From Poriferisodalis sp965208485 (lineage in GTDB: Bacteria > Actinomycetota > Acidimicrobiia > Acidimicrobiales > Poriferisodalaceae): a DNA stretch of 64,000 nt. The notes below the pieces were generated by a model. The model saw only the letters and a list, made by a program, of their open reading frames with translations. It did not search any database and was not told where the DNA came from. The stretch covers positions 2,666,001 through 2,730,000 of the forward strand of contig NZ_OZ242344.1 in the NCBI RefSeq assembly GCF_965208485.1. The letters are read 5' to 3'. Below, one piece after another: positions 52,385 to 61,473 of the stretch. A program made the position numbers and the translations under genes. Every line of letters begins with the position of its first letter. Position 1 is the first letter of the stretch.

Positions 52385-53074
52385 CTAGCGAGCAGGCGGG
52401 CGGCGCTCATCCTCGAGCACTGTGACCCGCACACCACCGGTGAGATCGCTGATCAGGTTGAACATGATCGCCATCACCACGTTGAAGGCAACCCCAACCG
52501 TAGCGAGCACCAGACCGACGATCCGGGCCCGCTGGTAGATCACCATGCCATCGATCTTCCAACTCTCATACGAACCCACCTCGGTGATGAAGGATTCCAG
52601 CTTCTCGACGAGACCCGACCGCTGTGCAGCGTTCCACAGCAATACACCCGCAATCAGGACTGCTGTGTAGAGGCAGGCGTACAGCAGCACCGAGATCTTG
52701 AACACCGACCAAGGATCGATGTGGCGCAGGATGCGGTGTGTTCGGCGAACTCGGGCTCGGCGCTGGCTGAGCCAGGTCCGCCGGACCGGCTGTGGCTCTT
52801 CTGGCTGAGGCAACGCAGGAAAACCTCCAGCCATCGGCACCTGCGGTACTGCGCCCGGGGACGATGTCGGCTGCGGCACTGGCGCAGCGGGGGCGGGGCG
52901 GATCGAGCGCGGTGCGGCGGGACCTGCCGATGCAGCAGACGGACGAACCCTCCGGCGGCGACGCGCGCGGCCGGCTGGGGTGATGCCCAACGCTTCAGCG
53001 AACAGCTCATCGGTGGGGGTCGGCCCGCTGGGCATCGGCAGCGGCGGCCCCCCACCAGAAGTCCCAGAGACCAC
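52385..53074 (-). CDS. DUF3566 membrane protein next to gyrA
   Basis: Protein of 229 aa starting at GTG. The first 110 residues are a Pro/Ala/Arg-rich cytoplasmic tail. The DUF3566 domain follows: RILRHIDPWSVFKISVLLYA near 118-137, two membrane helices, a loop with VGSYESWKIDG and the final RARIVGLVLATVGVAFNVV and MAIMFNLISDLTGGV. The family lies beside gyrA in many actinobacteria (Rv0007 in M. tuberculosis). Its exact role is unknown; a cell-envelope role is suspected. Confidence 0.9.
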   Translation of the reverse strand: MVSGTSGGGPPLPMPSGPTPTDELFAEALGITPAGRARRRRRVRPSAASAGPAAPRSIRPAPAAPVPQPTSSPGAVPQVPMAGGFPALPQPEEPQPVRRTWLSQRRARVRRTHRILRHIDPWSVFKISVLLYACLYTAVLIAGVLLWNAAQRSGLVEKLESFITEVGSYESWKIDGMVIYQRARIVGLVLATVGVAFNVVMAIMFNLISDLTGGVRVTVLEDERRPPAR

Positions 53075-53091
53075 GCTTCGCAGTGTAGAAG

Positions 53092-53577
53092 TCAGCCGAT
53101 GGGCATCTCTGCCGCCGCCGCCGCGCGCTGGCCGTCGATCTCCACAACGACCTCGACGTGTGCCATTCGGCCGTCGATACGCACTTCGAACCCCTCCAGC
53201 ACGCCGTCGGCATCGCGGACGACACCCAAGGCGACAGCAGCACCAGGGACGACACCACCCATGATCGCCTCGATGTCAGCGGTAGCCAGGGTTGCCAGCG
53301 CCGCCGCATCGGCAGCCGCTTGGGCCCGTGAACTCGCCAGTGCCGCCTGACCCCAGCGAGCCACCAAGCCGACGCTGAGGAGCAGCGCGAGGGCCAGCAA
53401 CGCCACTGGCAACGCTGCCTGCCCGCCGTGATGCCGTGCGCGCGTGGAGCCAGAGAGACTCGAACCCTTGACGCAGGCTGACAAGTCCAGATGTCCTGGC
53501 GCCTGCCAGTGGCCCCACAGAAACTCGACAGAGCCTCGGCCTCTCCGGAAGCCGGGACTCGGTCTCGTCGTGGCCAT
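53092..53577 (-). CDS. Small TadE/TadG-like membrane-anchored protein
   Basis: Up to 161 aa. GGQAALPVALLALALLLSVGLVARWGQAALASSRAQAAADAAALA is a prepilin/TadE-like N-terminal segment: Gly-rich start, a hydrophobic helix, then an Ala-rich helix with R.QAAADAAALA. A strand-rich tail follows. The region before it overlaps a tRNA-like sequence (53445-53516) and shows no conservation, so the real start may be well downstream of ATG 53577; no good alternative start codon is visible. It is in the small gap between gyrA and DUF3566 and its role is unknown. Confidence 0.55.
   Translation of the reverse strand: MATTRPSPGFRRGRGSVEFLWGHWQAPGHLDLSACVKGSSLSGSTRARHHGGQAALPVALLALALLLSVGLVARWGQAALASSRAQAAADAAALATLATADIEAIMGGVVPGAAVALGVVRDADGVLEGFEVRIDGRMAHVEVVVEIDGQRAAAAAEMPIG
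53445..53516 (-). other. tRNA-like sequence (possible decayed tRNA-Ala)
   Basis: The 72 nt start GGGGCCA and end TGGCTCCA, pairing over 7 bp with a G3:U70 pair. The T-arm AAGGG/TTCGAGT/CTCTC pairs in four of five positions. The last 30 nt resemble those of the tRNA-Ala at 43415. The middle does not form a normal D-arm and anticodon arm: it offers GCAGGC/GCCTGC and GACA/TGTC stems instead, and positions 8-9 are CT rather than TA. A functional tRNA is doubtful. Confidence 0.45.
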
Positions 53578-53586
53578 CGACCGACG

Positions 53587-56181
53587 CTATGTCGCCGAGG
53601 TCACCTCGCCCACAGCATTTTCGCGGGACTCGCCGACGGGATGGTCGTTCTCTGGGATGTCCGGCAGCTCCACCAGCGCGATGGCTACGACCGCCTCGTC
53701 ATCGTCGAGCGCCATCGCCCGCACCCCGGTCGCCATGCGTTCCTGCTGCGAGATATCGGAGACGCGCGTACGGATCAGCACTCCACCCGATGAGACCAGC
53801 ATCACTTCGTCTTCGGCCTCCACCAACCGAGCGCCGACCACCTGAGCATCTGCCTCCGGCAGCTTGACAGCGATGACGCCTAGGCCACCACGGCCCTTAC
53901 GCGGAAACCGATCAGCTTCCGTCCGCTTTGCAGCACCGGAGCTAGTCACCAGCAGCAGACTGCGACTGTCGTCCGCTGACAAGACATCAGCAGCAGCCAC
54001 CGTATCCCCGTCGCGCAATCGCATCGCGCGCACGCCTGCTGCGTTACGGCCCATCGAACGCACATCCGGAGTTTCCGCAAACCGAATGGCCTGACCAGCA
54101 CGCGACACGATGAGCACGTCGTCCTCGCCTGAGGTCTCCAGTACCCGAACCAGTTCGTCTCCGTCTCGCAGGCTCAACGCAATCAGGCCGTTCGAGCGGA
54201 TGTTCTCGTACGCGCTCAGCGGCGTCTTCTTGGCGAGTCCATTGCGCGTCACGAACATCAGGTACCGATCCGCCGGGAATTCCCGTGCCTCCACCACGGC
54301 CTCGACGCGCTCATCGGCACCGAGTTGGAGCAGGTTCACGAACGCAGTGCCCCGGGCGGTGCGACTGGTGAGCGGCACCTCGTAGGCCTTCAGCCGGTGC
54401 ACCCGGCCACGGTTGGTGAAGCACAGCAGCCAAGCGTGCGCCGTGGTCAGCAGCACGCGGACCACCACATCGTCGTCCTTCAGCCGGGCACCCTGCACAC
54501 CGCGGCCGCCACGCCCTTGGGTGCGGAACACATCGGGCGAGGTGGCCTTCACGTAGCCCTCGCGGGTGAGCGTCACCACCAGCGGCTCGTCCTCGATGAG
54601 ATCCTCGGCGTCCATCTCGCCGGGGTCGGTGACGATCTCGGTGCGCCGCGGTGTCTGGTGCTCGTCGCGCAGCGCGCTCAGCTCGCCGACGATCACCCGG
54701 CGCAGCCGCGCATCCGAGCCCAAGATGGCCTCCAGCTCGGCAATCGCCCCCCTCAGCTCAGCCAGCTCGTCGATCAGGCGGGTGCGGCCCAGCCGGGTCA
54801 GGCGGCTGAGCTGCATGTCCAGAATGTGATTGGCCTGCTCGGCGCTGAACGACATGGGCTCGGCGCACAAGCCCTCTAGCGCCGCCGCCCGATCGTCGCT
54901 GGCGCGGATCAGGGCGATGATCTCGTCGATCAGGTCCAGCGCACGCAGCAGGCCTTCCACGATGTGGGCACGGGCACGGGCCTCGTCCAGGCGGTGCTGG
55001 CTGCGTCGCGTGACCACCTCGATCTGATGATCGACATACGCAGCCAAGGCGTCTCTGAGATTGAGCGTACGCGGCACCCCGTCGACCAGCGCCACCATGT
55101 TCACGGCGAAGCTGGACTGCAACGGCGTGTGCTTCCACAGGTTGTTGAGCACCACGTTCGCCGGCGCCGAGGGGCGCAGCTCGATCACGAACCGGGTCTT
55201 TCCCTTGGCAGATTCGTTGCGCAACTCGGTGATGCCCTCGATGACCTTGCGGTTCACCGCATCGGCAATCTTGCGCTCGATGTTCTCGATGGAGGCTTGG
55301 TACGGGATCTCGCTGACCACGATGCTCGATCGCTTGCCGTTGGTGACGATCTCGGCACGGGCCCGCAGTTTCACCGAGCCGCGGCCGGTCGCCATGGCTT
55401 CACGGGCGCCAGCGCGGCCGAGCATCCGCCCGCCGGTCGGAAAGTCCGGTCCGCGCACGAACCCCATCAAGTCGTCGACGGTGGCCTCGGGGTTCTGAAT
55501 GAGATGGACGGTGGCGTCGATGATCTCGCCCAGATTGTGGGTGGGGATGTTGGTGGCCATGCCCACCGCGATGCCCTGACTGCCGTTGACAAGCAGGTTC
55601 GGGAATCGCGACGGCATCACCAGCGGCTCGGTGCGGGAGCCGTCGAAGTTCGAGGCGAAGTCGACCGTCTCCTCGTCGATGCCCTCGGCCATGGTCATGG
55701 CCAAGTCCGTCAGGCGGCACTCGGTGTAGCGGTAGGCAGCCGGTGGGTCAGACGGCGAGCCGAAGTTGCCGTGCGGATCGATCAACGTGTTGGCCAAGCT
55801 GAACGACTGGCCCATCCGCACCAACGCGTCGTAGATCGAGCTGTCGCCGTGAGGGTGGTAGTTGGCGATGACGTCACCCACCACGGTGGCGCACTTCTTG
55901 TGCGGGCGGTTCGGGCGCAGGCCAGTGTCGAACATCGACCACAGAATCCTGCGATGCACCGGCTTGAGCCCGTCGCGGGCATCGGGCAGTGCTCTTGAGG
56001 TGATGACCGACATGGCGTAGTCAAGGAACGACTGCTCCATCTCGGTCTGGATCTCGACGTCCACAACGCCGACGACGCCTCCTGCAAGCGAGTCGGCGCT
56101 GCCGATGGCGCCGTGATCTGCACGCTCCGGCCGGTCGGCAGCGGTCTCCCTGCCGATGTGCGTGTCCCCGTCGTCGCTCAT
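53587..56181 (-). CDS. gyrA: DNA gyrase subunit A
   Basis: Protein of 864 aa from ATG 56181. The N-terminal winged-helix and tower hold EMEQSFLDYAMSVITSRALP, the catalytic region AAYRYTECRLT with its active Tyr, and the quinolone region HPHGDSSIYDALVRM, in which the positions equivalent to E. coli Ser83 and Asp87 are both the unmodified Ser and Asp. The C-terminal half contains the six-bladed DNA-wrapping propeller repeats and the GyrA-box QGRGGRGV. It introduces negative supercoils with GyrB. It follows gyrB by 28 bp. The frame is open further upstream into gyrB, without homology. Confidence 0.96.
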   Translation of the reverse strand: MSDDGDTHIGRETAADRPERADHGAIGSADSLAGGVVGVVDVEIQTEMEQSFLDYAMSVITSRALPDARDGLKPVHRRILWSMFDTGLRPNRPHKKCATVVGDVIANYHPHGDSSIYDALVRMGQSFSLANTLIDPHGNFGSPSDPPAAYRYTECRLTDLAMTMAEGIDEETVDFASNFDGSRTEPLVMPSRFPNLLVNGSQGIAVGMATNIPTHNLGEIIDATVHLIQNPEATVDDLMGFVRGPDFPTGGRMLGRAGAREAMATGRGSVKLRARAEIVTNGKRSSIVVSEIPYQASIENIERKIADAVNRKVIEGITELRNESAKGKTRFVIELRPSAPANVVLNNLWKHTPLQSSFAVNMVALVDGVPRTLNLRDALAAYVDHQIEVVTRRSQHRLDEARARAHIVEGLLRALDLIDEIIALIRASDDRAAALEGLCAEPMSFSAEQANHILDMQLSRLTRLGRTRLIDELAELRGAIAELEAILGSDARLRRVIVGELSALRDEHQTPRRTEIVTDPGEMDAEDLIEDEPLVVTLTREGYVKATSPDVFRTQGRGGRGVQGARLKDDDVVVRVLLTTAHAWLLCFTNRGRVHRLKAYEVPLTSRTARGTAFVNLLQLGADERVEAVVEAREFPADRYLMFVTRNGLAKKTPLSAYENIRSNGLIALSLRDGDELVRVLETSGEDDVLIVSRAGQAIRFAETPDVRSMGRNAAGVRAMRLRDGDTVAAADVLSADDSRSLLLVTSSGAAKRTEADRFPRKGRGGLGVIAVKLPEADAQVVGARLVEAEDEVMLVSSGGVLIRTRVSDISQQERMATGVRAMALDDDEAVVAIALVELPDIPENDHPVGESRENAVGEVTSAT

Positions 56182-56209
56182 GAGGCGCCCGTCCGATGAT
56201 CCATCGGAC

Positions 56210-58177
56210 TCAAACGTCGAGGAAACGCACGTCGGTGGCGTTGTTCTGGATGAATCCCCGGCGAGCGTCCACATCGTCGCCCATGAGGGTGCTGAAGATG
56301 CGGTCTGCCGTGGCCGCCTCTTCCAGCGTGACGCGCAGCAGGGTTCGTCGTGCCGGGTCCATCGTGGTGTCCCACAGCTCTTGGGCGTCCATCTCGCCCA
56401 AGCCTTTGAGGCGTTGGAACTCGTTGCGATGGCTGGGCCGCTCTTCGAGAAACGAGGTCTTGGCCCGGTCGTCCTTGAGATACACCGTCTCGGTGCCGAC
56501 CTTGGTGGAGTACAGAGGCGGCTGAGCGATGTACACACGGCCACCCGACAGCAGCTCGCGCATCCGGTGGAAGAAGAACGTCAGCAGCAAGGTCCGGATG
56601 TGGCTGCCGTCCACGTCGGCGTCGCACAGGAGGATCACCTTGTGGTAGCGGATCCTGGAGGCTTCGAAACCGTTCTCGCCGGTGGCACCGTCAACCCCGG
56701 CACCGATCGCCGAGATCAGCGCGCTGATCTCGTTGTTGTCAAAGATGCGCTCGGGCCGGCTGCGCTGAACATTGAGAATCTTGCCCCGGACCGGCAGGAT
56801 CGCCATGATAGCGGGGTCGCGGGCTTCTTTGGCCGAACCGCCGGCTGAGTCGCCCTCCACGATGTACAGTTCGGACTCTGCGGGATCGCCTGACGAGCAG
56901 TCGGTGAGCTTGCCGGGCAGGCCGGCGCCGCCGAGCGCCGACTTGCGCACTGTGTTGCGTGCCTTCTGGGCGGCAATACGCGCCCGGCGGGCGTCGACGG
57001 CTTTGCCGACCAGCAGCTTGGCCTCGGTCGGGTGCTCTTCGAGCCATTCGCTGAGTCCGCTGTAGGCGGCCTTCTGCACCAGGCTGCGCATAGCAGTGTT
57101 GCCGAGCTTGGCCTTGGTCTGGCCTTCGAACTGGGGTGCTGCCATGCGGACGCTCACCACCGCGGTGAGGCCCTCGCGGATGTCGTCTCCCTGAAGGTTG
57201 CCGTCGTCGGGCCGCAGCATCTTTCGGTCTTTGGCGTAGTTGTTCACCGCTGAAGTCAGCGCCGAGCGGAACCCCTCAGCGTGCATGCCGCCCTCGATCG
57301 TGTTGATGCCGTTGGCGAAGCTGTGAATGCCGTCGGTGTTGAAGCCGGTGTTCCACTGGAAGGCGATCTCCACCTCATCGCTGTCCTCGACAGCAGTGAG
57401 AAAGCCCACCTCGTCGAACAGCGTCTCGGACGTCTCGTTGAGATGGCGGACGAAGTCGCGGATGCCGCCTGGATAGCAGAAGTCGTGACGGACAGGCTCA
57501 GCGCGGCGCTCGTCGATGAAGCCGATGCGCAGTCCGGCGTTGAGGAACGCCATCATCTGCAGACGCTCCGTGAGCGTCTGCGCCCGGAATTCGGGGTGGT
57601 CAAAGACCGTGGGATCGGGACGGAACGTGATAGTGGTGCCGGTGATGCCCCCCGGTGACGGACCGGTGTCGGAGAGTTCACCGACCAGCTCGCCGCCGTC
57701 ACGGAACTCAAGGCGCCAGCGTCTCCCATCGCGATCGATAACGGCCTCCAGCTCGGACGACAGCGCGTTCACGACCGACACGCCGACGCCATGGAGGCCT
57801 CCCGACACCTTGTACCCGGCGCCGCCGAACTTGCCCCCGGCATGCAGCACGGTGAGCACCACCTCGGCGGCTGACTTGTCGGGGTACTGCGGATGAGCTT
57901 CGACCGGAATGCCACGACCGTCGTCGGTCACCCGGCACGACCCGTCGGGCTGCAAGGTGACCTCAATGGACGTGCAGTAGCCCGCCATGGCCTCGTCGAC
58001 GGCGTTGTCGACCACCTCGTAGACGAGATGATGCAGGCCACCCGGGCCGGTGGAACCGATGAACATCCCAGGGCGCTCGCGGACGGGTTCGAGGCCTTCG
58101 AGCACGGTGATGGCGTCCGCGTTGTAGTCGCCCACTGCTGGGCTGTCAGGAGCTGCCGTGCCGTCCAGAGACGCCAT
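56210..58177 (-). CDS. gyrB: DNA gyrase subunit B
   Basis: Protein of 655 aa from ATG 58177 (MASLDGTAAPDSPAVGDYNA), which leads within 20 residues into the conserved ITVLEGLEPVRERPGMFIGS; longer open-frame starts at 58378 lack homology. GHKL ATPase motifs (EVVDNAVDEAM, DDGRGIPVE, GGLHGVGVSVVNALS), the Toprim EGDSAGGSAKEARD and LCDADVDGSHIRTLL are complete. The length is that of actinobacterial GyrB without the enterobacterial insert. It forms the A2B2 gyrase with the next gene. Confidence 0.96.
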   Translation of the reverse strand: MASLDGTAAPDSPAVGDYNADAITVLEGLEPVRERPGMFIGSTGPGGLHHLVYEVVDNAVDEAMAGYCTSIEVTLQPDGSCRVTDDGRGIPVEAHPQYPDKSAAEVVLTVLHAGGKFGGAGYKVSGGLHGVGVSVVNALSSELEAVIDRDGRRWRLEFRDGGELVGELSDTGPSPGGITGTTITFRPDPTVFDHPEFRAQTLTERLQMMAFLNAGLRIGFIDERRAEPVRHDFCYPGGIRDFVRHLNETSETLFDEVGFLTAVEDSDEVEIAFQWNTGFNTDGIHSFANGINTIEGGMHAEGFRSALTSAVNNYAKDRKMLRPDDGNLQGDDIREGLTAVVSVRMAAPQFEGQTKAKLGNTAMRSLVQKAAYSGLSEWLEEHPTEAKLLVGKAVDARRARIAAQKARNTVRKSALGGAGLPGKLTDCSSGDPAESELYIVEGDSAGGSAKEARDPAIMAILPVRGKILNVQRSRPERIFDNNEISALISAIGAGVDGATGENGFEASRIRYHKVILLCDADVDGSHIRTLLLTFFFHRMRELLSGGRVYIAQPPLYSTKVGTETVYLKDDRAKTSFLEERPSHRNEFQRLKGLGEMDAQELWDTTMDPARRTLLRVTLEEAATADRIFSTLMGDDVDARRGFIQNNATDVRFLDV

Positions 58178-58472
58178 GGTGCTGGGCGCTGCGGTGGCGT
58201 TGATCACGCTGGGGCTTCGGGGCTGCGGAGCGGCATGGAACTGATGAGTCTCCAAGGCTGTGCGTCTGCGTTCGGCCCTAGGGGCCGCAATGAGGAACGG
58301 CACTCGGCGCGCTGCTTGAGGCCAAGCTCGGCTGAACTCATCCGCGTTGCTCGGCCGCATGTTGCTCGGCCACGCCATTCCTAGCCTGCAAGCCTAACGG
58401 AAAGGGAGCCGTTCTCAGTGCAGAGGCGACCACTGGAAGGCTGCCAAAACGCAGGTTAAACGGCTTTTTGAG

Positions 58473-58814
58473 TCACACGCCCGGCTGCACTCGGAGATGC
58501 AGCTCCGAGATCGCCACAGCGCTCGGATTTGCATTGAGCGCTTCCAGAATTCGGGCCGCGTGGTAGCGCAATTCTGTGGCCCACGCGGGGTCGTCGACAA
58601 CCACCGTCAGCCGACCGGATTCGAGCCGTTCAGGTCGCGCGTGAGCCGCGATCGTCTCGCCGACGGCATCGAACCAGCGGTCGCTCAGGTCGATTGCTCG
58701 GCCTCGCGAGCCGAAACCGGCAGTAACGGATTTAAGTGATTCGCTGATCGAGCGGGGTTCGCGGCCGACTGCTCCATTCCGTCGGCGTTTCATGTCATCC
58801 ACACGGTCTCGCAC
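58473..58814 (-). CDS. dciA: DUF721 protein, DciA-type helicase loader
   Basis: Protein of 113 aa (GTG 58814; ATG 58793, MKRRRNG, is an alternative). SDRWFDAVGETIAAHARPER, then LTVVVDDPAWATELRYHAARIL fits the DUF721 fold, whose members such as DciA are known to load the replicative helicase where DnaC is absent. Its place between recF and gyrB is the usual actinobacterial one. The 295 bp to gyrB contain no other gene. Confidence 0.85.
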   Translation of the reverse strand: MRDRVDDMKRRRNGAVGREPRSISESLKSVTAGFGSRGRAIDLSDRWFDAVGETIAAHARPERLESGRLTVVVDDPAWATELRYHAARILEALNANPSAVAISELHLRVQPGV

Positions 58815-58844
58815 CCCGTCCTGCAGCGCTTGCGCACGATCTCG

Positions 58845-59963
58845 TCACGCCCTGCCGTCAGCACCTGCACCGTCGCGGACCGCGCCCGACACCGCGGTGC
58901 CGTCGCGGATCTCGACGCGGCTGCCGAAGTCAATCCCGTCAGGCACATGGCCAGTGGCCGACGTCAGGACCGTCTGCGCGTCTGGCAAGCAGTCGACCAG
59001 ACGCCGCGCGCGATCCTCGTCCAGTTCGGAGAACATATCGTCGAGCAACACAATGGGGGCAGTGCCAAGACAGTCAGCGACGTAACGATGCTGCGCCAAG
59101 CGCAGTGACAGTGCAATGCTGCGTTGCTCGCCCTGCGAGGAGTGCGTCCGCGCCGGAAGCCCGTCGAGAGCGATCTCCAACTCGTCTCGATGAGGGCCGA
59201 CCGACGTCGTGCCACGTCGCAGGTCACCCGAGCGTGAGCATTCCAACGCTGCCGCCAACGAGTCACCGGCCCAAGAGGTCACGTAGGACAGTTCAAGCCG
59301 TGCGTCGGTTCCCGCCAAGCGGCGGTAGGTCTCTTGGGCCGCAGGGGCCAACGCGCCAGCGAGCGCTGCCCGTTGTCGGGCCACGATCTCTCCTGTCGCC
59401 GCGAACTGGTCATCCCAGACGTCCAGCGTGTTCAGGGCATCACCGTCGGGACGCCGGCCGACTTGCTTGAGCAGGTTGTTCCGCTGGCGCAGGATTCGCT
59501 CAAGATCTGCGCGCACCGCCCGGAACTCGCGGTCAGTGCTGGCGAGCACTTCATCGGCCAGCGCCCGTCGCATTGACGGACCGCCCGCCGTAATGGTCAG
59601 ATCCCCCGGGCAGAACACCACCGCAGTGACGATGTCCGCAAGATCTCGCAGCGTCCGAACCCGTCGGCCGTTGACCTGTGCCCGGGATCGACCACCGACC
59701 GCGATTTCCATCTCCACCAGACTGGGGCGCCCCCTCCGCCGGACCTCCGCACGCGTGTAAGCCCGCTGCGAACCTGCTCGTACGAGCGTTTCGGCATTTG
59801 CGCCTCGGAACGAACCCGCGCCTGTCAGCATCGCGACCGCTTCAAGCAGATTGGTCTTGCCGTGACCGTTGGGTCCCACAACGAGTGTCCGGCCACGATC
59901 GAAGGACACCACGGTGGATCGATGATTCCGGAAGTCCTCGATACTCAGCCAAGCGAGAATCAT
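58845..59963 (-). CDS. recF: DNA replication and repair protein RecF
   Basis: Protein of 372 aa from ATG 59963. SMC-like ATPase: Walker A VVGPNGHGKTNLLEA near 29-43, signature region HSSQGEQRSIALSLRLAQ, Walker B PIVLLDDMFSELDEDR near 300. It acts with RecO and RecR to load RecA at gaps. It is third in the dnaA-dnaN-recF cluster and 79 bp after dnaN. Confidence 0.95.
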   Translation of the reverse strand: MILAWLSIEDFRNHRSTVVSFDRGRTLVVGPNGHGKTNLLEAVAMLTGAGSFRGANAETLVRAGSQRAYTRAEVRRRGRPSLVEMEIAVGGRSRAQVNGRRVRTLRDLADIVTAVVFCPGDLTITAGGPSMRRALADEVLASTDREFRAVRADLERILRQRNNLLKQVGRRPDGDALNTLDVWDDQFAATGEIVARQRAALAGALAPAAQETYRRLAGTDARLELSYVTSWAGDSLAAALECSRSGDLRRGTTSVGPHRDELEIALDGLPARTHSSQGEQRSIALSLRLAQHRYVADCLGTAPIVLLDDMFSELDEDRARRLVDCLPDAQTVLTSATGHVPDGIDFGSRVEIRDGTAVSGAVRDGAGADGRA

Positions 59964-60042
59964 GGCTACCCGCTGGACACGATCAGCTCTGTTGACACGA
60001 GTCGCCGCGGTGCCGCCAGCAGCCCATGAACGAGATCGTCGT

Positions 60043-61152
60043 TCAGGACACCCGTACGGGCATCAGCAAGTACAGGAATTCGCCTTGACCCGGGGCCTGC
60101 AACACAGCCGGCTTGAGTGCATCAAGCCGTACCAGTTCGATAGTGTTGCCCCCGACTGCTTCCAAGCCCTCGATCAAATAGTCAGGGTTGAAAGCGACGG
60201 TGGTCGACTCGCCGGAGTACGTCGCATCCACTTCCTCGCTTGCACTGCCGACGTCCTGACTGATGACGGTGAGTTCGATGCCGTCCTCGCGCAGATCCAT
60301 GCGCAGCGGTGCGTTCGTGTCCCGTGCGAGCAACCGAAGCCGACGAGCGCCGTCGAGCAGCGCTGCCCGATCTATTACGAGACGGTTGTCGTACGATTCC
60401 GGAATGAGCGGCTGGTAGCTGGGGAAGTCTCCAGCGATGAGCCGGCAGATGATCTGCGTGAACCGGTGCTCGTCGCCGACTTCAAAGGTGACTTCGCGTT
60501 CACCCAGACGCATGGTGACGTCTCTGTCTGCATTGAGAATTCGCCCTAATTCTTCCAGCGCACGTGATGGCACCAGCACCTGCTGCCCAGGTCCCAAGAC
60601 TTGGGCCTCAGGAAGATCCCGCAGTGCCAAGCGATAAGAATCGGTTGCCACAAGACGCAGGCCGTCCCCGCGTGCTGTCATGAGCACTCCGGTGAGAATC
60701 GGCCGGGCGTCGTCCGAGCTGGCGGCCCTGACAACCTGACGGAAGGCCTCCGCCAGATCGCCGGCCGGAACGGTCACGCTGTCGCCCGCCGGCTGGGGAA
60801 GCACCGGAAAGTCGGCAGTCGGCAAGGTCCTGATCGAGAACTGAGCTCGCGCGCTGCTGATCTGCACATCATCATCGGTGAGTTCCAAGGTCACCTCGCC
60901 GCTCGGCAAGGCGCGAACGATGTCGGTCAGCAAGCGGGCAGGCACTACCGTCTCGCCTTCGGCTTCCACCGGTGTGCTCAGACGGGTGCGCACAGTCAGA
61001 TCCAAGTCTGTCCCGGTCGCCGTCAGGCCATCGCCGTCTGCTCGCAGGTGCAGACCGGTGAGCACGAACAGGCCACCTCCGCGCAGATTCACTCCCCGAC
61101 TGGCCAAGGTCAGCTGGTCAACCAGTGTGCTTCGTTCAATGCGCAATTTCAC
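60043..61152 (-). CDS. dnaN: DNA polymerase III beta sliding clamp
   Basis: Protein of 369 aa from ATG 61152 (MKLRIERSTLVDQLTLASRG). Three clamp domains of about 120 residues. ARPILTGVLM and RLALRDLP mark the second, and the C-terminus LYLLMPVRVS carries the typical M-P-x-R hydrophobic-pocket residues. It is the processivity ring of the replicase. The 321-bp spacer before it is the probable origin. Confidence 0.96.
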   Translation of the reverse strand: MKLRIERSTLVDQLTLASRGVNLRGGGLFVLTGLHLRADGDGLTATGTDLDLTVRTRLSTPVEAEGETVVPARLLTDIVRALPSGEVTLELTDDDVQISSARAQFSIRTLPTADFPVLPQPAGDSVTVPAGDLAEAFRQVVRAASSDDARPILTGVLMTARGDGLRLVATDSYRLALRDLPEAQVLGPGQQVLVPSRALEELGRILNADRDVTMRLGEREVTFEVGDEHRFTQIICRLIAGDFPSYQPLIPESYDNRLVIDRAALLDGARRLRLLARDTNAPLRMDLREDGIELTVISQDVGSASEEVDATYSGESTTVAFNPDYLIEGLEAVGGNTIELVRLDALKPAVLQAPGQGEFLYLLMPVRVS

Positions 61153-61473
61153 GGGTGGTTCTCCTTGGCCGATTCAGACCGGTGAGATGCACAACCCTCA
61201 ATATGAAGGCTGAGACTCCTCTGATGTTGGCTGTAGGGGCTGTGGATTGTGGATGACCAGCTGTTCTCGCAGGTCAGAGCAGCATGGTCTGTCAACAATG
61301 GTGCCTGTTGTGTTCACAGCTTTGCATCGTTTTTTTCGTCTTGCCGTCCTGAGAGTGGAAAAGCCCGATTCGTCCCAAGGCGAATCGCGGGCTTTTCCAC
61401 TCGTTGTCCACAGTATGCGGAGACACCCTACGCCAGCGCGCCCGCCGAGCAACGGACAGCCGCTGAGCTGCGG
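61153..61473. other. Probable replication origin (oriC) between dnaA and dnaN
   Basis: This non-coding spacer has the features expected of an actinobacterial oriC: a consensus DnaA box TTGTCCACA at 61404-61412; two overlapping weaker boxes on the other strand, TGTGGATTG (61241-61249) and TGTGGATGA (61248-61256); an AT-rich patch with a T7 run (61330-61336); and a large hairpin at 61353-61402. It also must hold the dnaN promoter. The number of strong boxes is low, so the boundary is uncertain. Confidence 0.7.
61353..61402. repeat. Large near-perfect hairpin inside the origin region
   Basis: GAGTGGAAAAGCCCGATTCG (61353-61372) pairs with the segment 61381-61402: 20 base pairs with one 2-nt bulge (CG) and an 8-nt loop TCCCAAGG. 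The consensus DnaA box begins two bases after it. No T-run follows on either strand, so it is not a typical terminator. Confidence 0.85.

Noticed and set aside
53445..53516. tmRNA end
   Set aside because: Both ends of the acceptor stem are only 72 nt apart and no tag-peptide reading frame is present.
61353..61402. Rho-independent terminator of dnaA
   Set aside because: Strong stem, but no T-run follows on the minus strand (it reads TCTCAGG), and it adjoins a DnaA box in the origin region.
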